DNA from: Acidobacteriota bacterium
GTDB lineage: Bacteria > Acidobacteriota > Vicinamibacteria > Vicinamibacterales > UBA823
DNA length: 57,521 nt
Direction of reading: 5' to 3'
Assembly (NCBI GenBank): GCA_002730735.1
Contig: PCAU01000006.1
Location: 1 to 57,521, forward strand
Part shown: piece by piece, positions 1-8,707 of the stretch
Numbering within the stretch: position 1 is the stretch's first letter
Layout: the number at the start of each line of letters is the position of its first letter
Notes under the pieces: generated by a model
The model's input: the letters and a program-made list of their open reading frames with translations, nothing else
What the model was told of the DNA's origin: nothing
Database searches by the model: none
Program-made: the position numbers and the translations under genes

Positions 1-106
1 GGGGGATGGTGTCGTAGAGTTGATCGATCGAGTCGAGCCCGATTTCTCTCAGCATCCGCTGCTGAATCTCGGGGAGCGCGTTCGGAATGTAGGGGTAGGC
101 CGTCAC
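1..106 (-). CDS. gcvPA: Glycine dehydrogenase (decarboxylating) subunit 1, N-terminal part, cut by window edge
   Basis: The reverse strand opens at a GTG at 106 and reads 35 codons to the left edge without a stop. The segment YIPNALPEI followed by RMLREIGLDSIDQLYDTIP fits the conserved N-terminus of the split (two-subunit) P protein, which begins with YIPN, a helix ending in IG, and a DSI-x-L-x-x-x-IP motif. The family decarboxylates glycine with PLP within the glycine cleavage system. An in-frame TTG at 124 is an alternative start; a stop at 137-139 limits further extension. No strong ribosome site is visible. It is transcribed divergently from the amidase at 356. The call rests on 35 residues only. 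Confidence 0.75.
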   Translation of the reverse strand, partial: MTAYPYIPNALPEIQQRMLREIGLDSIDQLYDTIP

Positions 107-355
107 GGGTTCAGCGATAGTCAATATGCGGCTTGGTCAGCTGACGTTCCAGAATCCGAGCTACCGGTTCTGAACAACCTCTTTCCGTCCGATCAGGGAA
201 TAATTGGAGCGACTCGATGAAGACTAACATTTGTGGTACCGGTTCCTCAGGAATCTGATATATCTTATAACGATGGATGATATTGGCCAAGGTACCGTTG
301 ATCAGGTCCGCTTGTCGACGGGGCGCCAGCATACAGTTCCTCACAGAGGCACGAC

Positions 356-1768
356 ATGACCGATCTCGACCTTTGTTTTCGCTCAGCTTTCGAACTCGCC
401 AGTGATATCCGTACCAAGACAGTTTCACCGGTCGAGGTGATCGAAAACGCCCTGGCGAGAATCGACCAGGTCAATCCCAAGGTCAACGGATTCTGTTTTG
501 TCTACGCTGACGAGGCCATGGACAAAGCCCGCCTTGCCGAAGCTGACATTCAAGCTGGGAAAGATGTCGGCCCGCTGCACGGGGTTCCATTCGCGATCAA
601 AGATTTCACACCAACGGCAGGAAAAAGAACCACACTGGGGTCAAAAGTTTTCGAGCACTGGGTACCCGATCAGGATCCGCCTCTGGTCGAACGGCTGCTC
701 AATGCCGGCGGTATCATGATCGGCAAAACCACCACTCCGGAATTTGCCCACTCCAGCTTCACGGACAGCCCCCTCTGGGGCCCGACGCGCAACCCCTGGA
801 ACCTCGACTGCACAGCCGGAGGCTCTTCCGGTGGATCAGCCGTTGCCGTCGCGACCGGCTGCGTTCCGATTGCTGAAGGCTCGGACGCCGGGGGTTCGAT
901 CCGGATTCCGGCTGCGCTCAGCGGCATCGTCGGCCTCAAGCCCAGCTTTGGACGCATTCCGATGGGGATCCTGCCGACTGCGTTCGATTCTATTTTTCAT
1001 TTCGGCCCGCTGAGCCGCACGGTCGCTGATTCGGCGCTCTTTCTGAACCTCACCCAGGGCCCCGATGACCGTGACATCATGTCCCTGCCTGCAACAGCAC
1101 CTATACCTGTACCCGTAGCCCGCCAGGTTGCTGGCCTTCGTCTTGCCCTGTGCCCTGATCAGGGCTTTTTTGCACTGGATCCCGACGTTGAAGCCAACAC
1201 CCATGCCAGCGCCGAGGCACTGCGTGAGGCAGGAGCTGTTGTTGAAGAGATCCAACTGGGTTGGACCCGGCAGATCGTTGATGACTGGTTCCAGCACTGG
1301 GCGGTCTTTTTCGCTGCCTATTTTGAGCAACACCTGGACGAGTGGCAGGATCAGATGACCCCCGAGGTGGTCCAGATTATCCATTCTGGCCAAGCAGTTA
1401 AAGCAACCGACTTCAAGCGACTGGAAGCTGCCCGAACCAAACAGTGGGAGACCCTGCGCCCGATCCTCAGTAAATTTGATGCCCTGCTGACCGCCACGAT
1501 GGCATTACCCGCGCCGCTGGTCGGTGGGAAAGACTCTGATTACGACAGCAATGACGATGCGGGCCGATATCAAGGGCTCGACATGACCTGCACCCTGAAT
1601 TTCGTCAGCCAGTGTCCGGCGGTCAGCGTGCCGTCCGGTTTTACTGCCGGTGGTCTTCCGACCGGATTGCAGATCGTGGGGCGCCGCTACGACGAGGCTA
1701 CTGTCCTCAGGGTCGCTGGAGCCCTGGAGGTGGCCCAAAGCTGGGCCGGGCTACGCCCACCCATCTGA
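356..1768 (+). CDS. Amidase-signature family amidohydrolase
   Basis: This 470-residue protein has the full amidase-signature catalytic set: K82 in FAIKDF, S157 in GGSSGGSA and the nucleophile S181 in GSDAGGSIRIP. The length fits the family (about 450-500). There is no signal peptide, so it is probably cytoplasmic. It hydrolyses an amide to a carboxylate and ammonia or an amine, but the substrate cannot be read from the sequence. GatA (glutamyl-tRNA amidotransferase A) is the main alternative. No gatB or gatC lies nearby, and the neighbouring polyamine-type importer makes a catabolic amidase more likely. The ATG at 356 is the first plausible start. A 275-base gap separates it from the binding-protein gene downstream. 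Confidence 0.88.
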   Translation: MTDLDLCFRSAFELASDIRTKTVSPVEVIENALARIDQVNPKVNGFCFVYADEAMDKARLAEADIQAGKDVGPLHGVPFAIKDFTPTAGKRTTLGSKVFEHWVPDQDPPLVERLLNAGGIMIGKTTTPEFAHSSFTDSPLWGPTRNPWNLDCTAGGSSGGSAVAVATGCVPIAEGSDAGGSIRIPAALSGIVGLKPSFGRIPMGILPTAFDSIFHFGPLSRTVADSALFLNLTQGPDDRDIMSLPATAPIPVPVARQVAGLRLALCPDQGFFALDPDVEANTHASAEALREAGAVVEEIQLGWTRQIVDDWFQHWAVFFAAYFEQHLDEWQDQMTPEVVQIIHSGQAVKATDFKRLEAARTKQWETLRPILSKFDALLTATMALPAPLVGGKDSDYDSNDDAGRYQGLDMTCTLNFVSQCPAVSVPSGFTAGGLPTGLQIVGRRYDEATVLRVAGALEVAQSWAGLRPPI

Positions 1769-2043
1769 ATCACTCCTCATTTGCCCCGTGTCCTGTGTTG
1801 CGTTGCCCCGATCCCTGCAAACCTAGCCGCAATTAAGTGCCGGCGCTCGGTTATTTAACTTGAAAGCTCCAGAATTCAGAACCAGACACGATCAGCTTCA
1901 TACCGAACGAATTTCTGTGATATATTTTTTCCGTGCCTGCCCGTGCAGGTCTGATAAGCAGCCATTCCCTTGCGTATCTTGGATCATCCGATCTCAGGCG
2001 TAACCTGTTGGGCTACTTGTCTAATCACTACTAGGAGATCACC

Positions 2044-3321
2044 ATGAACAGCAAGAATATCTACAGGAGTTTCTCTTCTTCACGGCGGGATTTCATCCGC
2101 AGCTCGGCTACCCTTGCAGCGACAGTTGGTGCGGCAGGAATGTTACCGACAATGTCAGCCCGCGCAGATTCAGGAGCCGACTACGCTAATAGCCTTTGGG
2201 AAAAAACAAAAGCCGATCTGGCTGGCGGCAATCATCGGATGGAACTTAATATTCATGCCTGGGAAGGTTATACCGAAGAACCCGTCCTTGACCCCTTCAG
2301 CCGTGAGACAGGCGCTAAAGTTAATCCTCAGATGCTTATTTCTGATCCGGCTGCGGTTAACAACCTTCGTGGTGGTGGTACCAAGACATGGGACGTTATT
2401 AATCTAAACAATGCCTGGCAACGCAAGATGCTGTATCCAGAGGGACTGATAACGCCTCTTGACAAAGACAAGTATCAACCCCTTTATGAAATGAACGTTC
2501 CTGGTTTTGAGTGGCCATATCATTGGACCTTAGATGTCAGTGGCAACCATCTGCTTGGAATTATCCAGCGCTATGGTCCCTCCGCGATGGTCATAAACAG
2601 TGACCTAATCAGCGCCGATACTCTCGAGAAAGGCGGTTACGCCGAGATGATCGAAGGTGCCGCTGGTAAATATGCAATTCTTGATTACGAGAACTGGGTC
2701 ATCATGCATACATGCATGGCTGCTGGATTTACGCCTTTCCGCAAGCATACCGATGCTGAGATGGCCGCCTATAAAGAGATGATTTTCAAACTTTTCAAAA
2801 ATGCCAAGAAAGTCTCCGATGACCAAGCAGCATTAGCCCGTGACATGATCACCGGCGAAGTTGTGGGCTGTTTTCCGGGCAGTGTCTACACCGCATCTGC
2901 AGCCCGTAATGAAGGCGAGACACAGATTATGAATGTAGTCCCGATAGAGGGCCCCGAGGAAACGAAGACTGCTTCCCATCCAAACGGTCAGGCGGGCATC
3001 ATCTGGATTGAAGTTACCTCTCTTGTCGCTAACCCTTCACCGACACCTTTAGCGGATGCGTTTCTCATTTATTGCCATACACCCGAAGCCGCGTACCGGG
3101 TTGGAGCGAAATCGCCCGGAACACTTAATCCGGTTGTCCAGATGGGATCTAATGAATGTCTATCCAAATGGAGTAAAGACGAACTGGATGCAATCCAGTG
3201 GGGCGAAGGCGGCTCGTGGCTTGGATCACTTGTCGATCGATGCATCGATTTTGACATCAACCCCGACTACGATGCGATGCATGATATGTATACAGAGGCC
3301 AAGCGAACACGCGGCTCCTAA
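2044..3321 (+). CDS. Tat-exported polyamine-type ABC substrate-binding protein
   Basis: This 425-residue extracytoplasmic solute-binding protein is of the PotD/spermidine-putrescine type. The N-terminus has a twin-arginine motif (SRRDFIRSS, RR at 14-15), a hydrophobic stretch and a likely cleavage near MSARA, so it should be exported folded to the periplasm. The mature part has family features such as NIHAWEGY near its start and a C-terminal segment listing inner residues of the second lobe. An AGGAG ribosome site precedes the ATG. It heads the importer operon continuing to 8543. A strong stem-loop follows its stop, typical where binding protein must exceed membrane components. The ligand is unknown; the downstream kinase/phospho-lyase pair suggests a hydroxylated amino acid or amino alcohol. 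Confidence 0.87.
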   Translation: MNSKNIYRSFSSSRRDFIRSSATLAATVGAAGMLPTMSARADSGADYANSLWEKTKADLAGGNHRMELNIHAWEGYTEEPVLDPFSRETGAKVNPQMLISDPAAVNNLRGGGTKTWDVINLNNAWQRKMLYPEGLITPLDKDKYQPLYEMNVPGFEWPYHWTLDVSGNHLLGIIQRYGPSAMVINSDLISADTLEKGGYAEMIEGAAGKYAILDYENWVIMHTCMAAGFTPFRKHTDAEMAAYKEMIFKLFKNAKKVSDDQAALARDMITGEVVGCFPGSVYTASAARNEGETQIMNVVPIEGPEETKTASHPNGQAGIIWIEVTSLVANPSPTPLADAFLIYCHTPEAAYRVGAKSPGTLNPVVQMGSNECLSKWSKDELDAIQWGEGGSWLGSLVDRCIDFDINPDYDAMHDMYTEAKRTRGS

Positions 3322-3366
3322 CTTTTCAGCTTTATCTACGATAAAGCATCGCATTACTGTCAAACA

Positions 3367-3393
3367 CAGAGCGGCTGGGATTCAGCCGCTCTG
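3367..3393 (+). promoter_or_regulatory. Intra-operon stem-loop after the binding-protein gene
   Basis: A perfect 11-bp inverted repeat (CAGAGCGGCTG, loop GGATT, CAGCCGCTCTG) lies 45 bases after the binding-protein stop and before the ATPase gene. No U-tract follows, so it is more likely an mRNA-stabilising or attenuating element than a full terminator. The expected effect is more binding protein than ATPase or permease. Confidence 0.65.
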
Positions 3394-3515
3394 TCCAGTA
3401 ACAATGTCGAATTTGTGCAAATAAGCCTTTTAGCTACCCAGCAGAAAGATATTCTTAAGATTGTGACAGCTAAGCTTATTGAGAAATTGTGATCTGATTT
3501 TGAAAGGATAAGACA

Positions 3516-4583
3516 GTGCCAGCAGAACCCATAATGGAATTACGCGGGGTCGATAAGTATTTTGGAAATCTAGCCGCAGTAGACCAGATTAGTCTTGCAT
3601 TCCAAGAGGGCGAATTCTTCACGCTCGTAGGTCCCTCAGGATCCGGTAAAACGACTTTACTGCGAATGCTTGCCGGAATGGATAAGCCCACTCGGGGTGA
3701 TATCCTACTTCGAGGCGAGCGTATCAACGATAGACCAGCCAACTGGCGCCCCACCTGTATGGTATTCCAGTCCCTCGCCTTGTTCCCACATATGACGGTT
3801 GGAGGCAACGTAGAGTATCCACTGAAGTGCCGTGGCACTCCACCAAAAGAGCGGAAAGAAAGAGCATCGCGTTGCCTAGAACTCTCCCATCTTCCAATCT
3901 CTTACTACGACAGGCCGGTCACAACCTGCTCAGGTGGCGAACGACAAAGAGTCGCGCTTGCCAGAGCATTGGCATTTGACCCGGAAATTCTATTCTTTGA
4001 TGAACCACTTTCCGCCATAGATTACCGACTTCGCAAGACCTTGGAGAAAGAAATAAAGGATATTCAGCGAGAAACCGGCAAAACCTTTGTCTACATAACT
4101 CATTCTCTTGAAGAGGCTATGGTGATGTCAGACCGCATTGGAGTAATGAGGGATGGTGGACTTGCCCAGATAGGCACTCCACATGAAATCTACAGTTCTC
4201 CTATTAACCGATTTGTTTCTGAATTCATGGGTGAAGTCAATTCAATTGCGGTCACGCTTGGTGAGGACGGACAACTGTGGTGTGAATCCCTAGGGGCCGT
4301 TATTACGCCGCCTTCTCGATTGGACCCTTCGTTCAAACAAGGGACTTTGATGATTCGTCCTGAAAACATGCGCCTCGTCAATGCTGATGAATCTGGTAAC
4401 ACGAACGTATTTAGCGGTGAATTATTCAACGAATACGTTCTTGGCTCACGGATTCAATATCAAATACGATATAACAATGATACTTTTCTGGTGGAACGAC
4501 TTCGTGAAGCTGAAACTCCAAAATCGGGCGATCAGATCAGATTCGGCTGGAGCCCACAAGACTCCATGCTGTTTCCCGAATAA
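3516..4583 (+). CDS. Polyamine-type ABC importer ATPase (PotA-like)
   Basis: This 355-residue ATPase has Walker A GPSGSGKTT, signature motif CSGGERQRV, Walker B ILFFDEP and a switch histidine in THSLEEA. A C-terminal TOBE-like domain of about 120 residues has the MIRPENMRL motif typical of the PotA/CysA/MalK group. It energises the importer whose permeases follow. The chosen start is the GTG at 3516, with AAGG nine bases upstream; an ATG at 3534 (MELRG) is a good alternative. The signature motif begins with C instead of the usual L, a mild deviation. Base composition here is noticeably more AT-rich than in the region after 7.5 kb. Confidence 0.92.
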   Translation: MPAEPIMELRGVDKYFGNLAAVDQISLAFQEGEFFTLVGPSGSGKTTLLRMLAGMDKPTRGDILLRGERINDRPANWRPTCMVFQSLALFPHMTVGGNVEYPLKCRGTPPKERKERASRCLELSHLPISYYDRPVTTCSGGERQRVALARALAFDPEILFFDEPLSAIDYRLRKTLEKEIKDIQRETGKTFVYITHSLEEAMVMSDRIGVMRDGGLAQIGTPHEIYSSPINRFVSEFMGEVNSIAVTLGEDGQLWCESLGAVITPPSRLDPSFKQGTLMIRPENMRLVNADESGNTNVFSGELFNEYVLGSRIQYQIRYNNDTFLVERLREAETPKSGDQIRFGWSPQDSMLFPE

Positions 4584-4601
4584 GCTTAAAACAATATTGG
4601 C

Positions 4602-5471
4602 ATGCGTGATCTAATTTCTCGATACTGGTCGTCGCTCTCTTCGGGATTGCTCTGCAGCGCACCCTTGTTCGTCCTTCTTGGGCTCGGGTTCTTTGGCCCA
4701 CTCGCACTAGTGGTGCTCTACAGCATTCAGCCCAGGGGCTCTTTTAGTCCGTTTGGAACACCCTCTCTTGAGAACTATATAGATATTATCGAGCAGGCTT
4801 TTTATCTTTCATTTGGGTGGTCACTGCTTCTAGCAACTATAAGCACGGCAATACTCCTAATAGTATGCTACCCACTTGCTCTATCTCTCAAACGCCACTC
4901 AGGCGTGATGGCGGACATACTTACACTACTTGTTGTCGCTCCGCTATTTGTTGCAGAGAATATCCGCTTACAAGGTTGGGTTCTATTCTTTGATAAAGGG
5001 GGGTTTCTTGATGGAAGTCTTAATTATCTATTTGGCTTTGGACCTGGCAGCTTGGTAAACAACGTACCATCCATAGTATTTGGAATGGTCTATGTTTATT
5101 TACCATTTATGCTATTTCCCGTCTTGCTCGGGCTTTCGAATGTTCCCACAGATGTACGAGAAGCTGCTCTCGATCTAGGTGCAAGCAAATGGCGAATATT
5201 TCGGGACATCGAAATTCCATTAGCAATGCCGGGCATCCTGATCGGTTCTCTTCTTTGTTTTGTGATCTCGCTTGGCGCATTCTCCGAAGCCAAATTCCTC
5301 GGGAAAGGCGTAATCGTAACCATTGCACAGGACATTGAGTCGGCATTTACGTTTGGCCAGAACTGGCCACGTGGATCCGCGCTAGCCGTACTACTGATTA
5401 TCCTGGCTGGTAGCGCAGTGTTTTTTGCGATGCGCAAGATAGACCTTAATAAAGTGCTAGGCACCCGTTAA
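4602..5471 (+). CDS. Polyamine-type ABC importer permease (PotB-like)
   Basis: This 289-residue inner-membrane protein has about six predicted hydrophobic segments and the EAA loop that docks to the ATPase (EAALDLGASKWRIFRDIEIP, residues about 187-206). Length and motif fit the PotB/binding-protein-dependent permease family. It begins 18 bases after the ATPase stop and precedes its partner by 12 bases, so the genes are probably translated from one message. Together with the next protein it forms the transmembrane pore. Confidence 0.9.
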   Translation: MRDLISRYWSSLSSGLLCSAPLFVLLGLGFFGPLALVVLYSIQPRGSFSPFGTPSLENYIDIIEQAFYLSFGWSLLLATISTAILLIVCYPLALSLKRHSGVMADILTLLVVAPLFVAENIRLQGWVLFFDKGGFLDGSLNYLFGFGPGSLVNNVPSIVFGMVYVYLPFMLFPVLLGLSNVPTDVREAALDLGASKWRIFRDIEIPLAMPGILIGSLLCFVISLGAFSEAKFLGKGVIVTIAQDIESAFTFGQNWPRGSALAVLLIILAGSAVFFAMRKIDLNKVLGTR

Positions 5472-5483
5472 CTGTATACGTAT

Positions 5484-6281
5484 ATGACCGATTCTGTGCT
5501 TTTCCGCCGCCTAGCTAAGACGTATCTGGCGTTTATATTGACCTTGATGTACACGCCGATGCTGATTGTTGCTTTAGCCTCGATTTCAAAATCACGTTTT
5601 TTTGTTTTTCCAGTTCGTCGTTACGACATGAAATGGTACGAAAGTACTTTTTCCTCCCTGCAGATTCATGATGGATTCCTAACATCGCTGACGGTGGCTT
5701 TCTTCGTAGCCCTCATCTCGGTCGTGCTTGCATTGTTTGGAGCTCTCGCCTATGCAAGATATGACTGGCGCGGGAAATCATTATTCCAACAAATTCTCCT
5801 GGTACCGGTATTTTTTCCACAGTCGGTGCTCGGACTCGCACTCCAGCTCTGGTTCAACTCATTTGGCGTCGTTATGTCCTGGGAGGCTACAGTTTTCGCA
5901 CAACTCGTCTGGATCGCACCGATTGTTACTCTAATCATCGCAATTCAAGCCTTTGGCTATGATGCCTCAGTCGAGGAAGCAGCGGGTGATCTCGGCGCGT
6001 CACGCTGGCAGATTTTTCGTGATATCACCATTCCTCTTCTCGGACCGGGAATTTTCTCAGGGTTTATGTTCGCGGTTCTGCTCAGTTGGGGTAACTTTCC
6101 ATTGGCCTATTTCACCAGTGGCGCGGATGTAACAATTCCTGAATGGCTTTATGGGAAAATGATCGGAGGCTACACACCAATGGTACCGGCCGTAGGTTTC
6201 TTATCGGTATTAGCCGGTGCATTCGCATTAGGCATAGGCTTTAGTTTAAAAGCTATTTTGGGACGAGCGAATAACAGATGA
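5484..6281 (+). CDS. Polyamine-type ABC importer permease (PotC-like)
   Basis: This 265-residue inner-membrane permease is of the PotC type, with the EAA loop EEAAGDLGASRWQIFRDITI around residues 157-176 and several hydrophobic helices. It pairs with the preceding permease. Its TGA stop overlaps the ATG of the aminotransferase gene (ATGA), showing translational coupling of transport and catabolic genes. This coupling is the best evidence that the imported compound is the substrate of the two enzymes downstream. Confidence 0.9.
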   Translation: MTDSVLFRRLAKTYLAFILTLMYTPMLIVALASISKSRFFVFPVRRYDMKWYESTFSSLQIHDGFLTSLTVAFFVALISVVLALFGALAYARYDWRGKSLFQQILLVPVFFPQSVLGLALQLWFNSFGVVMSWEATVFAQLVWIAPIVTLIIAIQAFGYDASVEEAAGDLGASRWQIFRDITIPLLGPGIFSGFMFAVLLSWGNFPLAYFTSGADVTIPEWLYGKMIGGYTPMVPAVGFLSVLAGAFALGIGFSLKAILGRANNR

Positions 6282-7537
6282 CCAATTCAACACTTCTTGA
6301 CCGCCGAGACCACTTATTCGGGAAAGGATCGACACTGTTCTACGAAGAACCCGTACAACTCATACGCGGGGAAGGCGTTCATATGTATGATGAGTCTGGG
6401 CGACGCTATGTCGACCTGTACAACAATGTGCCATGCGTCGGGCACTGTCACCCCCAATTTGTAGAAACGGTGTCGCGCCAGGTCAATACCCTGAACGTTC
6501 ACAGCCGCTACTTGCATGAATCAATACTCGACTACGCTGAAAGACTGATCGCCAGACATGATGACTCTATTGGAAGCATCATCTTTAGTTGTACGGGTAC
6601 GGAGGCGAACGAGATCGCATTGCGCATGGCACGACTTGCAACAGGCGGGCGCGGCATTATCTGTACTGATGCAACCTACCATGGTAACAGTGTCGAGGTG
6701 TCCAAACTGACCCGCCCCAAGGACCATCGAGACGATGTCCGCTCCATACCATTTCCGGAGACCTACAGGAACAATAGCACTGAGCCACAAAAACACTTTC
6801 TCGAAGAACTGCAAGCAGTCATCGACTCTTTCAAGAAGGACAATATTCCATTTGCTGGAATCCTGGTCTGTCCGATCTTCGCCAATGAAGGATTGCCCAA
6901 TATTCCCGCCGGTTTCATGCCGGCAGCCGTTGATCTGGTCCATGATGCAGGTGGTGTATTCATTGCGGATGAGGTGCAATCCGGGCTTTGCCGGACTGGC
7001 CTGTGGTGGGGCTATGAGTTGATGAACTTTGTGCCCGACATCGTGACGATGGGAAAACCCCTTGGTGGAGGGATTCCACTTGCGGCAACGGCCGCATCGA
7101 CAGAATTAATTGAAATGTTCCGGCAACACACGCGTTACTTCAACACCTGTGCATCAAGCCCGGTTCAGGCAGCAGCCGGCAATGCCGTCCTTGATATTAT
7201 TGAACAGGAAAACCTCTGTGAGAACGTCTCCACGGTTGGGGCATTCATGCGCGACAGGCTTGTCAAGATTCAAACCGAACACTCGTCTATTGGAGATGTT
7301 CGCGGTCACGGCCTTTTCCTAGGGCTCGAATGGGTTACAGATCTGGAAAGCAAAGCCCCTGACAAGGAAGGCGTTGTGAAGGTCGTAAACGCTCTGAAAG
7401 ATCGGGGCTACCTGACCAGCAATGCGGGAGCCTACGGCAACGTGCTGAAGATTCGACCACCCCTGGTGTTTTCAAAAGACGACGCAGAAGAATTTCTCAA
7501 CGCCTTTGAACAGACCTTAGAAACTCTAGATGGCTGA
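6278..7537 (+). CDS. Class III aminotransferase, AGXT2L-like phospho-lyase candidate
   Basis: This 419-residue PLP enzyme has the binding lysine K260 in TMGKPLGGG and the aspartate of FIADEVQSG. Several stretches match, from memory, the animal AGXT2L1/AGXT2L2 branch rather than ordinary omega-transaminases: NNVPCVGHCHPQ, NVHSRYLHESILDYAERL, YFNTCASSPVQAA and IGDVRGHGLFLGLEWV. Known members of that branch are phospho-lyases acting on O-phosphoethanolamine or 5-phosphohydroxylysine. They release inorganic phosphate, ammonia and an aldehyde. Here the next gene is an APH-fold kinase overlapping by 8 bases, as expected if the kinase makes the phosphorylated substrate. A plain transaminase remains possible. 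The stop overlap with the permease places it in the importer operon. Confidence 0.85.
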   Translation: MTNSTLLDRRDHLFGKGSTLFYEEPVQLIRGEGVHMYDESGRRYVDLYNNVPCVGHCHPQFVETVSRQVNTLNVHSRYLHESILDYAERLIARHDDSIGSIIFSCTGTEANEIALRMARLATGGRGIICTDATYHGNSVEVSKLTRPKDHRDDVRSIPFPETYRNNSTEPQKHFLEELQAVIDSFKKDNIPFAGILVCPIFANEGLPNIPAGFMPAAVDLVHDAGGVFIADEVQSGLCRTGLWWGYELMNFVPDIVTMGKPLGGGIPLAATAASTELIEMFRQHTRYFNTCASSPVQAAAGNAVLDIIEQENLCENVSTVGAFMRDRLVKIQTEHSSIGDVRGHGLFLGLEWVTDLESKAPDKEGVVKVVNALKDRGYLTSNAGAYGNVLKIRPPLVFSKDDAEEFLNAFEQTLETLDG

Positions 7538-8543
7538 TGATAAATCGCGGGATGCTGCCATCCTCGCGCTTTCGGACTGGGACATCGGGGTAAGGTCTGT
7601 TGAACCCCTGACGCTGTCTGAGAACATCGTCTTCAAAGTCACCGACCATGCGGACCAGGCATTCGTGCTTCGATTACACAGGCCAGGCTATCACAATCTG
7701 AACGAATTGATCTCCGAGCAGCGATGGACGGCTGCTCTGCTCGAAGCCGGTCTGGATGTTCCGGTGCCCCGGAGCACTCGTGATGGCCAGGAGTACACAT
7801 CGATCGACCTTGGTGATGAGCGTCGCTATGCAGGATTACTTGAATGGGTCGACGGGGTGGCGATGCAGTGCCTGATCGAAAACAAGCCCGACATCGGATT
7901 CATCGTAGATTCTTTCTCACTGCTCGGGGAGATCATGGCCGAGTGCCACAATCAGGCTGTGTCCTGGGCTATCCCTGCAGATTTCTCAAGGCATTCCTTT
8001 GACGCTGACGGCCTGATGGGTGAGGCACCTTTCTGGGGGCGATTCTGGGAATCCAGCTCTCTCACTACGGCCCAACAAGCATACTTCGATGTGCTGCGAC
8101 GGCACATACATGCACTCCTTCTGTCGCTCGGAAAGGATTCCACAACCTACAGTCTGATTCATGCCGATCTTCACCCGGACAACATTGTCGTTGACGGAGA
8201 ACGGTTGCACGTGATCGACTTTGATGATTCGGGTTTCGGTTGGCACCATTATGATATAGCGGTCGCACTCTTCAGCTATCAGCTTGACCGGCCTTATGAC
8301 CAGCTCCAGGATGCGCTGGTTACAGGTTACCGCAAGGCCCGGCCGATCAGTGACAGAGTTCTTGCCTATGTGCCCCTTTTCTTGTTGATCCGCGCTTTGG
8401 TGTCCATCGGCTGGAAGTCATCACGACCAGAAGCAGAGATGGGAAAAAACACTGTGCCAAAGCTTGTCGATTACGTAAGATCGCAGGCCACCGGGGTCAT
8501 GGCTCACTACGGTATATCAGTCGGTCCGGTTCCTAACGACTGA
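7530..8543 (+). CDS. APH/choline-kinase-fold small-molecule kinase (hydroxylysine-kinase-like role proposed)
   Basis: This 337-residue kinase is of the aminoglycoside phosphotransferase fold, with the catalytic loop HADLHPDN (H211, D213, N218) and metal-binding DFDD at about 230-233. An N-lobe lysine is replaced by arginine in VLRLHR, common in homoserine-kinase-like and SrkA-like members. No substrate can be read directly. Context is informative: its start overlaps the end of the AGXT2L-like phospho-lyase, and both lie in an importer operon. This is the arrangement expected for hydroxylysine kinase (HYKK) or ethanolamine kinase feeding a phospho-lyase. Antibiotic resistance is an unlikely role in this context. 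It is the last gene of the operon. Confidence 0.85.
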   Translation: MADDKSRDAAILALSDWDIGVRSVEPLTLSENIVFKVTDHADQAFVLRLHRPGYHNLNELISEQRWTAALLEAGLDVPVPRSTRDGQEYTSIDLGDERRYAGLLEWVDGVAMQCLIENKPDIGFIVDSFSLLGEIMAECHNQAVSWAIPADFSRHSFDADGLMGEAPFWGRFWESSSLTTAQQAYFDVLRRHIHALLLSLGKDSTTYSLIHADLHPDNIVVDGERLHVIDFDDSGFGWHHYDIAVALFSYQLDRPYDQLQDALVTGYRKARPISDRVLAYVPLFLLIRALVSIGWKSSRPEAEMGKNTVPKLVDYVRSQATGVMAHYGISVGPVPND

Positions 8544-8707
8544 AACACTGCGCTAATTTCAATTCCACAGCAGCGTAAGAATACACTCGCTCACGCACCT
8601 CGCTTTGGCGCCTGGCTTTGGTCACGTTGTTCCTCAGGGCAGAAAAATATTCGCAGCTTTATGAATCAGACAGCTCTTGAAGTGTCCCCAGAAATTGTTG
8701 CAGTCAC

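Noticed and set aside
356-1768. GatA (tRNA amidotransferase) as identity of the amidase
   Set aside because: No gatB or gatC neighbours and the location beside an importer favour a catabolic amidase.
7530-8543. Aminoglycoside resistance enzyme
   Set aside because: The fold is shared but the gene overlaps the phospho-lyase gene inside an importer operon, so a metabolic kinase is more likely.
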